A DNA stretch of 64,000 bases, from positions 1 to 64,000 of the forward strand of contig CAKZUP010000062.1 of NCBI GenBank assembly GCA_937922945.1. The letters are read 5' to 3'. Source of the DNA: an uncultured Granulosicoccaceae bacterium (GTDB lineage Bacteria; Pseudomonadota; Gammaproteobacteria; Granulosicoccales; Granulosicoccaceae). Below are positions 8,876 through 17,464 of the stretch, in pieces; within the stretch, counting starts at the first letter, position 1; each line of letters begins with the position of its first letter. Position numbers and translations under genes: made by a program. The notes under the pieces were generated by a model, which did not search any database, had not been told where the DNA came from, and saw only the letters and a program-made list of their open reading frames with translations.

Positions 8876-10666
8876 ATGAAACCGACAGATACGGCCCGAC
8901 CAGACCATTTTCATCAAGTGGTCGATTGTCAGTGGGGCTGCCCAGCTCACACCGACGTTCCACACTATATAAGACAAATCGCACAAGGCGACTACACCGG
9001 CGCTTATCTCGAGAATCGAAAAAGTAATGTTTTTCCCGGGATTCTTGGACGGGTATGCGACCGCCCATGCGAACCAGCCTGCAGGCGAGGCCGGCTTGAC
9101 GAAGAACCGGTTGCCATTTGCAGACTCAAGCGCGTCGCTGCTGACTTAAGCGATGATATCCGTGAATATTTACCACCAAAAGGGCCATCGAACGGTAAGC
9201 GCATCGCGTGCATCGGTGCAGGTGCCGCCTCACTCGCGGTTGCCAACGATCTCCTCCCCTTGGGCTACGACATCGTGATGTACGAGCAGCACGACAAGCC
9301 CGGTGGCTTGATGCGTACCAACATTCCGTCATTTCGTTTACCGGCTGAGGTTCTGGACGATGAGATTGCAATGATCGTTGAACGCGGTGTCGATCTGCGG
9401 CTCAACACAAAAGTTGAGAGTATGCAGGCACTTTTAGCCGAAGGCTATGACGCCGTCTTTGTAGGCACCGGGGCACCCAGAGGCAAAAATCTCGACTTAC
9501 CCGGTCGCTACGACACCGATCGAATCCACATTGGTATCGACTGGCTAGAAGAGGTCGCATTCGAGCACACCGACACCATCGGTGAAAACGTTTTGATTAT
9601 TGGCGTAGGAAATACGGCGATGGATTGTTGCCGAACATCACTGCGCCTTGGTGGTAAAAACGTAAAAGTCATGGCCAGAAAACCACGCAGCTGGTTCAAG
9701 GCCAGCGAATGGGAACTGGAAGACGCCGAAGAAGAAAACGTCGACATTCTTATTAATCACGCGCCGAAAGAGTTCGTTGTGAAAGACGGACAGCTCAAGG
9801 GCATGTTATTCGACAAGCTGCATTACGATATCGATGAAAACGGACGCCTGTCAGATCCAACAATTATTGAAGAGGTGTTTATCGAATGTGACGATGTCAT
9901 TCTAGCCATCGGACAAGACAACGCGTTTCCATGGATAGAAAAAGAAACCGGCCTCGAACTAACGCAATGGGACACCCCTGTTGTGCATGAGACCAACCAT
10001 AGTTCATCTATTGAAGGTCTGTTTTTCGGTGGCGATGCGGCCTACGGGCCAAAGAACATTATTTGGGCTGTTGAGCATGGTCATCGTGCGGCCATCTCTA
10101 TCCATAAGTACTGCGAGGGCGAAGATATTTCAGACCGGCCACCGCGTGGTATGAATTTATTGTCCACAAAGATGGGCATCCATGAGTGGAGCTATTCGAA
10201 CGACTTCGATGATGTTCCACGTCATAAAATGAATCATGTTGATCTGGTGCAACGATTCAAAGACATCAAAATTGAAGTGGAGCTGGGTTTTAGTGCCGAG
10301 CAAACTGCACGCGAAGTCGAACGCTGCCTTAATTGTGATATCCAAACTGTATTTGCGGCCAAACTCTGTATCGAGTGCGATGCGTGCATGGATATCTGCC
10401 CAACCCATTGCCTCACCATTACAGACAACGGTGAAGAGGATGATCTGCGCGGGCGGCTCCGCGCACCGGCAAACAACAAAACCCAAATTCTCTACGTATC
10501 CGATGCCCTGCCGCAAACAGGAAAAGTCATGGTTAAAGATGAAGATCTCTGCGTTCATTGTGGCTTGTGTGCAGAGCGTTGCCCCACCGGCGCTTGGGAT
10601 ATGCGTAAGTCACGCGTTAGCATTCCATATGCTTCTGGAACTAAGCACATAGCTGCTGCCAGCTAA
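8876..10666 (+). CDS. GltD-like FAD/NAD(P) oxidoreductase with N-terminal and C-terminal 4Fe-4S motifs
   Basis: CQWGCPAHTDVP, CDRPCEPACRRG, GAGAASLAVANDL, CIECDACMDICPTHC, CVHCGLCAERCPTGAW. Confidence 0.92.
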   Translation: MKPTDTARPDHFHQVVDCQWGCPAHTDVPHYIRQIAQGDYTGAYLENRKSNVFPGILGRVCDRPCEPACRRGRLDEEPVAICRLKRVAADLSDDIREYLPPKGPSNGKRIACIGAGAASLAVANDLLPLGYDIVMYEQHDKPGGLMRTNIPSFRLPAEVLDDEIAMIVERGVDLRLNTKVESMQALLAEGYDAVFVGTGAPRGKNLDLPGRYDTDRIHIGIDWLEEVAFEHTDTIGENVLIIGVGNTAMDCCRTSLRLGGKNVKVMARKPRSWFKASEWELEDAEEENVDILINHAPKEFVVKDGQLKGMLFDKLHYDIDENGRLSDPTIIEEVFIECDDVILAIGQDNAFPWIEKETGLELTQWDTPVVHETNHSSSIEGLFFGGDAAYGPKNIIWAVEHGHRAAISIHKYCEGEDISDRPPRGMNLLSTKMGIHEWSYSNDFDDVPRHKMNHVDLVQRFKDIKIEVELGFSAEQTAREVERCLNCDIQTVFAAKLCIECDACMDICPTHCLTITDNGEEDDLRGRLRAPANNKTQILYVSDALPQTGKVMVKDEDLCVHCGLCAERCPTGAWDMRKSRVSIPYASGTKHIAAAS

Positions 10667-10683
10667 ATAATAAGTACAAGACA

Positions 10684-12507
10684 ATGACCGCATCTAAACT
10701 GAACGACTTTGTAATCAAGCTGGCGAATGTCAACGGTACCGGTTCTGCCAGTGCCAATGGCATGTTAATGAAATCCATTTTCAGAATGGGCATTCCAGTC
10801 ACCGGAAAAAATTTCTTCCCATCCAACATACAAGGGCTTCCAACCTGGTACGAAATTCGGGTTAGCAAAGACGGCTATCTTTGCCGATCAGGCAAAGTTG
10901 ATTTCATGGTCGCGATGAATGCAGAAACCTACAACGCCGACCTTGCAGAGGTCGACTCAGGCGGATACCTGATGTACGACTCAACCTGGCCCCGAAAAAA
11001 CCTGCAAGAACGCAGCGATGTCACCGTACTCGGTATTCCACTATCAGATATGTGCAATAAGGCATTTGAATCTGCACGCGCAAAAGTGCTGATGAAAAAT
11101 GTCGCGTACGTGGGCGCGCTGGTTGCGTTACTTGATATCGATATGTCAGTTGTAGAGAATCTGCTGAAAGAAACTTTTTCATCAAAGCCTCATTTGGCAG
11201 ACGCAAACATGCAAGCCATCCGAATGGGCTATGACTATGCAACCGAACACTTTGACTGTCCGCTACCGCTAAAGCTTGCGCCAATGGATGCAACATCTGG
11301 CCATGTAATCGTCGATGGCAATACAACGGCCGGCCTCGGAGCTGTGTACGCCGGTGCAACGGTAACCAGTTGGTACCCCATTACGCCATCCACCTCTTTA
11401 ATTGATGCGTTCAGTCTTTTTTGCCAACAACTCAGAAAAGACCCAGAAACCGGTGAGAACAATTACTGCGTTATTCAAGCCGAGGACGAACTGTCGGCCA
11501 TCGGCATGGTGCTCGGCGCTAACTGGAACGGCGCGCGTGCCTTTACCGCTACCAGCGGACCTGGTGTTTCATTAATGAGTGAATTTCTTGGCCTTGCCTA
11601 CTACGCCGAGATTCCAGCCGTTCTTTATGATGTACAACGGGTCAGCCCATCCACCGGCATGCCTACTCGTACACAACAGTGTGACATTGTGTCGGCCGCT
11701 TATGCATCGCATGGCGATACCAAGCAAGTTTTACTATTCCCATCAGATCCTACCGATTGCTTCCACATGTCTCAAGTAGCATTTGACTTGGCTGAAAGAC
11801 TGCAAACACCCGTTATTGTTTTAACCGATCTCGATATCGGCATGAACGATTGGATGATCCCGGAAATTAAATGGGACGACAGCTACCAACCCGATCGCGG
11901 CAAAGTCTATGATGCGAAGCAACTTAAAGACATGGATGCGTTTTATCGCTACCTGGACGTCGACGGTGATGCGATTCCATGGCGTACGCTGCCGGGAGTC
12001 GATTCAAAAGGTGCCTACTTCGTGCGCGGCTCTGGCCACAACAAGTTCGGTGGGTATACTGAAAAATCAGACGAATACAAAGACGTTGTTGATCGACTAA
12101 GGCGTAAATTCGATACGGCAGCTACCCTCGTGCCAGCTCCAATCCTCAATATCGATAGCACAAAACCCAGAGAAAAAGGCTACGCCTTACTCTCCATTGG
12201 TAGCTGCGACGGAGCCATTCGAGAAGCTCGCGACAGATTACAACAAGACGGGCACGGCAATCTTGATTACATGCGAGTTCAGGCATTTCCATTCCATAAA
12301 GATGTTGCAGAGTTCATCAGTCAATACGAACAGGTATTTGTTATAGAACAAAATCGCGATGCGCAACTCAGGCAGCTACTCACGGTTGAATTGGAAATCG
12401 ACCCTCAACGATTGATACCGCTACTCTCTTACGATGGCATGCCGGTTAGCAGTAACTTTATTGTTGAAGGCGTATCGAAACTCATGAAGCAAGGTCATGC
12501 GGCCTAA
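10684..12507 (+). CDS. 2-oxoacid:acceptor oxidoreductase subunit alpha (gamma-alpha fusion)
   Basis: N-terminal gamma domain (NGTGSASANGMLMKSIFRMGIPVTGKN) then alpha domain (GNTTAGLGAVYAGATVTSWYPITPSTSLID; SGPGVSLMSEFLGLAYYAEIP). Confidence 0.92.
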   Translation: MTASKLNDFVIKLANVNGTGSASANGMLMKSIFRMGIPVTGKNFFPSNIQGLPTWYEIRVSKDGYLCRSGKVDFMVAMNAETYNADLAEVDSGGYLMYDSTWPRKNLQERSDVTVLGIPLSDMCNKAFESARAKVLMKNVAYVGALVALLDIDMSVVENLLKETFSSKPHLADANMQAIRMGYDYATEHFDCPLPLKLAPMDATSGHVIVDGNTTAGLGAVYAGATVTSWYPITPSTSLIDAFSLFCQQLRKDPETGENNYCVIQAEDELSAIGMVLGANWNGARAFTATSGPGVSLMSEFLGLAYYAEIPAVLYDVQRVSPSTGMPTRTQQCDIVSAAYASHGDTKQVLLFPSDPTDCFHMSQVAFDLAERLQTPVIVLTDLDIGMNDWMIPEIKWDDSYQPDRGKVYDAKQLKDMDAFYRYLDVDGDAIPWRTLPGVDSKGAYFVRGSGHNKFGGYTEKSDEYKDVVDRLRRKFDTAATLVPAPILNIDSTKPREKGYALLSIGSCDGAIREARDRLQQDGHGNLDYMRVQAFPFHKDVAEFISQYEQVFVIEQNRDAQLRQLLTVELEIDPQRLIPLLSYDGMPVSSNFIVEGVSKLMKQGHAA

Positions 12508-12530
12508 CCGACTAATCAGGATATAACCCA

Positions 12531-13586
12531 ATGAGTTTTCTTAAAAAACCCAATATTGCACACCCTGGGTTACCGAAGAATGAAATCGGTTTAACCATTC
12601 GAGACTATGAAGGTGCGATGTCCACCCTGTGCGCTGGCTGTGGGCACGATTCAATCTCATCTGCCATTATGCAAGCCTATTTCGAACTGTCTGTCGAACC
12701 ACACCGTGTGGCCAAGGTATCCGGCATTGGCTGTTCCAGTAAAACACCCACCTATTTTTTGGGTGGCGCACACGGCTTTAACTCCGTACACGGCCGAATG
12801 CCTTCAATTGCCACAGGCGCAAATGCTGCAAACAGAGAGCTTAACTATATTGGCGTATCGGGCGACGGCGATTCACTCTCTATTGGCTTGGGTCAGTTTG
12901 GACACGCCATTCGCCGAAACATCAACATGATGTATTTAATCGAGAACAATGGTGTATACGGTTTAACTAAAGGCCAGTTCTCAGCCAGTGCAGACAGGGG
13001 CAGCACGGCTAAAAAAGGCGATGCCAACCCGTACTCTCCAATCGATCCGGTGCTACTGGCCATTTCGCTTGGGTGTACGTTTGTCGGTCGCGGCTTCTCC
13101 GGAGATAAAGAACACCTGGTTCCGATGTTGAAAAGCGCAATAAAGCACGAAGGCTTTGCATTGCTGGATATCATTTCGCCTTGCGTGACATTTAACGACC
13201 ATGAAGGCTCAACCAAGAGCTATGCACACACAAGAGCCAACCTGCGTGAAACCGTGTACGCTGACTTTACGGAACATCACGAAGAAATTATTGCTCAAGT
13301 TGATCCCGGGGAATACAAAAAAATAACCATGCACGACGGTAGCCGTGTTGGCTTCAAACGCGTCGATGAATCTTACGACCCCACCAATCGAGTATCAGCC
13401 ATTTCGTACATTGAGGAGCACCGGGCAAAAGGTGAGGTGGTGACAGGTCTGCTTTACATGGAAGAGAGCTCATCAGAGATGCATTCGGTGCTTGGCTCAA
13501 ATAAACAAGCCATGGCAACCCTGCCCTATAATCAGCTTAACCCCGGCTCTGAGACATTAGCTCGTATACAGGCTCGCTGGCGTTAA
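12531..13586 (+). CDS. 2-oxoacid:ferredoxin oxidoreductase subunit beta
   Basis: TLCAGCGHDSI, GIGCSSKTPTYF, GDGDSLSIGLGQFGHAIRRNINMMYLIENNGVYGLTKGQ. Confidence 0.94.
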   Translation: MSFLKKPNIAHPGLPKNEIGLTIRDYEGAMSTLCAGCGHDSISSAIMQAYFELSVEPHRVAKVSGIGCSSKTPTYFLGGAHGFNSVHGRMPSIATGANAANRELNYIGVSGDGDSLSIGLGQFGHAIRRNINMMYLIENNGVYGLTKGQFSASADRGSTAKKGDANPYSPIDPVLLAISLGCTFVGRGFSGDKEHLVPMLKSAIKHEGFALLDIISPCVTFNDHEGSTKSYAHTRANLRETVYADFTEHHEEIIAQVDPGEYKKITMHDGSRVGFKRVDESYDPTNRVSAISYIEEHRAKGEVVTGLLYMEESSSEMHSVLGSNKQAMATLPYNQLNPGSETLARIQARWR

Positions 13587-14602
13587 CTTGCAGCTGGAAT
13601 AATCTCGTTATCAATCAGGTTTAACAAATCACCGAAGTAGCCTGCGCTTCGGGCCAGACGTGTCGGATCTGATGTAATCGCGAATGTCAGCTTAAGCTGC
13701 GGAACAATACAGATTACCTGTCCACCGTAACCCCGTGCCAACGCATAACTGGTATTACCATTGCTTCCGAGAAACCAACCATAGCCATAACCCAATCCGG
13801 AAAACACGGAGCGCGTTACGGTTATGAGAGATTGGTTCACCCAAGCTTCGCTGAGAACCTGTAAATCATCAACCCGTCCGCCATTACGATAGAGTTCGCC
13901 AAAGCGAATCATAGCTTCCAACGTTAAAGCCATTTCGTTACCACCCAGGTAGCGACCCTGAGGGTCGCGAGTCCAGGCCGGAATGGTTACGCCCAGCGGT
14001 TTCCCCAGTCGATCTCTGGTTAGCGATAACAGGCTCTTTCCAGACACTTCAGACAGAACCGCGCCCATAATATGCGACGAACCGGTGGAATAAAGCATGC
14101 GCGTTCCCGGCTCTGCAACCATCGGACGTGTCAGTGCATTAGATACCCAGTCGCGGCTATTAACCCACGCACCGTAATTTCTTCCTGAAGTGCGTTCAAG
14201 TCCGGCCTGCATGGTGAGCAAGTTTTCTACGGTGATGTTTTTAACGTCAGGGTGCGCTTTCGGCGGAATCAAATTAGGTACAAGCTCGCCTAAAGTGGCT
14301 TTAACGGCCGGAATTTCACCGCGATCAATTGCAGCCCCAGCTAGTGCTGCAACAATCGTTTTTGACACAGATTTTATCGGCACAGCTCGGCTGATGCCAG
14401 GCCCACGAAACACCTCAGCCAATACTGGCGAACCATCCTGAAATACCATAATGGCATGGCATTGTTCGAATGCGCGTGCTTTGCTTACGACTCTTTGCCA
14501 CGGGCTTGTTTCGGCATAAAGTGGGGACGCAAGAAGTGCTGTGGCACTGGCAATAAATGCGCGACGATTAATCCCTGACATTACAACTCTGTGTTTTCGC
14601 AT
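13583..14602 (-). CDS. serine hydrolase, beta-lactamase class C-like, exported
   Basis: NRRAFIASATALLASPLYAE signal; SVSK (S-x-x-K), YSTGSSH; convergent stop overlaps the preceding gene stop. Confidence 0.87.
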   Translation of the reverse strand: MRKHRVVMSGINRRAFIASATALLASPLYAETSPWQRVVSKARAFEQCHAIMVFQDGSPVLAEVFRGPGISRAVPIKSVSKTIVAALAGAAIDRGEIPAVKATLGELVPNLIPPKAHPDVKNITVENLLTMQAGLERTSGRNYGAWVNSRDWVSNALTRPMVAEPGTRMLYSTGSSHIMGAVLSEVSGKSLLSLTRDRLGKPLGVTIPAWTRDPQGRYLGGNEMALTLEAMIRFGELYRNGGRVDDLQVLSEAWVNQSLITVTRSVFSGLGYGYGWFLGSNGNTSYALARGYGGQVICIVPQLKLTFAITSDPTRLARSAGYFGDLLNLIDNEIIPAAS

Positions 14603-15219
14603 TAGTCGGGTTTATGGGCCAATACTTTTTGCACACTGTCACGTGCGCGCATGCGTTCGTTATGAGCAGTGCATGCCTTATAGTCTGTAAGATCAAAACC
14701 CTCATTCAACGCACGATCGTATATCCAGAAAAAATAAGAATCACAAACCGTGTAGTGATCGAAGAACCACGTTTTACCGGTTAATTCGGTTTCAACAAGC
14801 GCAAGCTGTTCAAAGTACATGGCTTTGGCTGTCGCTTTGATGTCGTCGTGAGCTTCAGTGTTGGCGCAGAATTTTATCGGTTTGAAGTGGCGGGTTATAT
14901 GTGGGTGTATGCCCGAACCGAACCATCCCATATGAGACACGGCTCGTGCCCTATCCCAACTGTCCGATGGCAACAACCCGGCTTTGGGGAACGTATCTGC
15001 AATCCATGATTGGATAGCAACGTTCTCAGTTAGGCCTTTTCCATCGACAACCATTAAAGGCACTTTTTTCTTTGGGTTTAGCGCGGCATACTCCGGGCTC
15101 GTTTGATCACTATTTTTAAGCAGCGTGAATTTGATATCAACATCAACACCTGCCTCCAGAAGCGATATATAAGTGGCGGTGGAGCAAGCGCCGGGTGAGT
15201 GATACAGTTTAATATCCAT
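14602..15219 (-). CDS. glutathione S-transferase family protein
   Basis: MDIKLYHSPGACSTATYISLLEAGVDVDIKFTLL...LNPKKKVPLMVVDGKGLTENVAIQSWIAD; ORF extends upstream to 15351 without homology-like sequence. Confidence 0.87.
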   Translation of the reverse strand: MDIKLYHSPGACSTATYISLLEAGVDVDIKFTLLKNSDQTSPEYAALNPKKKVPLMVVDGKGLTENVAIQSWIADTFPKAGLLPSDSWDRARAVSHMGWFGSGIHPHITRHFKPIKFCANTEAHDDIKATAKAMYFEQLALVETELTGKTWFFDHYTVCDSYFFWIYDRALNEGFDLTDYKACTAHNERMRARDSVQKVLAHKPD

Positions 15220-15649
15220 TAACGTATTCCAGTTGGTTTTCACATCTTGATGTTCAAACATCTTCTGCATCGGTCGTGAAAAATTGTCGCATATGAGCCG
15301 TTTATTGTCTTCATCGAATCTTAGTACTTTTTTTGCAGTCATCTCCCACACACTCCATGTCTTCCAAGCCAGTATTCAGTTGGCCCACCGATACCGAAAG
15401 CTCCCTGATACACAAGACGATAATGTCGATATGCTATATTCTTGAATTTCCTAGCCACAATAGCGCGCAACAGACGCAAAAGTTCAAAAAATAAGCGCAT
15501 GCTGGAGCCTGTTTCCATCAACACCACCTAAGCGCAACCACAGTATCCACAAACAAGGAGCTTGATGGAACCGGTTGTCTGAAAGTGGCTTTCGCTGCGA
15601 AAAGCTTGCGTGTGTCGCACCCTGACCTTAATTACAAGAGACACCTTCC

Positions 15650-16708
15650 ATGTCACCTCGATATGATGCTGAATCGCTTTTAAACTGCGCAAAGGCACTG
15701 TGCATAAATTCGGGCATGAGTGAACAATGCGCGCACGATGTCGCCACTGTTCTCACTGAAGGAGATCTACTCGGGCACGATACACATGGGTTGATGTTGC
15801 TTAAGCCCTATTTAAGTGCAATCAAAAATGGAAACATGCTCGGAGACGGCGATATCAAAGAGCTTAGCGCCAGACCGGCAGTCGCCGCCTGGGATGGAAA
15901 CTACCTACCAGGCCCACATTTAACCTTGCGCGCCATCGATACTGCAACCTCCATGGCCAAACAGTACGGAACAGGCAATGTTGTCATCCGTCGCAGCTCA
16001 CATATCGGAGCGCTTGCTGCCTATCTGGAGAAACCTGCCCGACAAGGGTTCATGGTGCAAATTGTTTGCAGCGATCCATCGGTTGCCAATGTTGCACCGT
16101 TTGGTGGAACCGAGCCGTTATTTACGCCCAATCCCATGGCGTGGGGTATTCCAACATCCGTCGATCCCATCATGATCGATATTTCGGCGTCCACCACAAC
16201 GGTTGGCATGAGTTCGCGACTACATGAAGCGAAACAAAACGGAGACAGCGATTGGTGGCTCGACGCAGAAGGCAAACCGTGTAACAACCCATCTGTCATT
16301 TTTCAAAATCCGCCCGGCAGCCTGCTTCCATTAGGCGGCTTGGATGCAGGTCACAAAGGTTATGGACTCGCTTTATTTATTGAGGCACTAACATCCGGGC
16401 TGTCAGGCTACGGTCGTGCAGATGGCGCTGATATTTGGGGTGCAAACGTGTCTGTGCAGGTAACCGACATTGAAGCATACGGTGAAAAACAATCCTTTCT
16501 GCGCCAGATGGATTATCTTGTAGAACAGAGCATCAGCAACAAACCGGCAAATTCGGAAAAACCGGTTCGATTACCCGGTCAACGAGGGCTTGCTCTTAAA
16601 CGGGAACAACTTGATAAAGGTGTGTTGCTGCATGAAGTTATTGTGCCTTCGTTGCAAGAGCTTATAGCGCAGAGCGGTGTTGAGGCTCCCATTGAGAAAA
16701 TGTCGTAA
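15650..16708 (+). CDS. Ldh family oxidoreductase (malate/L-lactate/ureidoglycolate dehydrogenase type)
   Basis: GHDTHGL, VVIRRSSHIGALAAYLE, LFTPNPMAWGIPT, GHKGYGLALFIE. Confidence 0.93.
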   Translation: MSPRYDAESLLNCAKALCINSGMSEQCAHDVATVLTEGDLLGHDTHGLMLLKPYLSAIKNGNMLGDGDIKELSARPAVAAWDGNYLPGPHLTLRAIDTATSMAKQYGTGNVVIRRSSHIGALAAYLEKPARQGFMVQIVCSDPSVANVAPFGGTEPLFTPNPMAWGIPTSVDPIMIDISASTTTVGMSSRLHEAKQNGDSDWWLDAEGKPCNNPSVIFQNPPGSLLPLGGLDAGHKGYGLALFIEALTSGLSGYGRADGADIWGANVSVQVTDIEAYGEKQSFLRQMDYLVEQSISNKPANSEKPVRLPGQRGLALKREQLDKGVLLHEVIVPSLQELIAQSGVEAPIEKMS

Positions 16709-16780
16709 TACAACGCAGCGTGTAAAATCCGTTAGCATCACACATTAACAATCCCAACCTGCCCGTAGCCTCCATTACCC

Positions 16781-17449
16781 ATGATTGCACTTAAAAACGT
16801 TCACCTCACCTACAGCGCCGCTGATCGCTCGGTACCGGTATTATCGGGCGCTTCTTTAGAGGTGGCTCGAGGCGAAAGCGTTGCCATCATTGGCCCGTCG
16901 GGTTCCGGCAAAACATCATTACTTCTGGTACTAACCGGTTTGGAAACGCCTGACAGTGGTTCAGTTATCTTCGATGGAGTGGAGTTGCACGCTCAATCCA
17001 ACGATGCTCGCGCCGACCTTCGTCGCGATAAGATCGGTATTGTTTTCCAGAATTTCCACCTTATCCCAAGCCTTACAGCACACGAAAATGTTGCTTTACC
17101 CTTAGATATAGCAGGCGCTGACAACGCGCGTGCTCGTGCCGCCGAATTACTCGATCGTGTTGGTCTCGGGCATCGGAAGGACCACTACCCCAATGCGATG
17201 TCTGGCGGCGAGCGACAGCGCGTTGCACTTGCGCGAGCATTAATTCATCAACCCGCTCTCATGGTTGCCGATGAACCTACCGGCAATCTGGACAATCAAA
17301 CCGGTGATGCGGTGGCAGACTTATTGTTTGAACTGAACAAAGAAAACGACGCCACACTAATACTCGTCACCCACGACCCGGCGCTTGCCGCACGTTGTCG
17401 GCGTCAGGTCCGCCTGCATGAAGGTCAGTTGAAACCGGTGGAAACATGA
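16781..17449 (+). CDS. ABC transporter ATP-binding protein (YbbA/LolD-like)
   Basis: Walker A GPSGSGKTS, signature MSGGERQRVALARAL, Walker B LMVADEPT. Confidence 0.95.
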   Translation: MIALKNVHLTYSAADRSVPVLSGASLEVARGESVAIIGPSGSGKTSLLLVLTGLETPDSGSVIFDGVELHAQSNDARADLRRDKIGIVFQNFHLIPSLTAHENVALPLDIAGADNARARAAELLDRVGLGHRKDHYPNAMSGGERQRVALARALIHQPALMVADEPTGNLDNQTGDAVADLLFELNKENDATLILVTHDPALAARCRRQVRLHEGQLKPVET

Positions 17450-17464
17450 GGCGGGTGAATTAGC

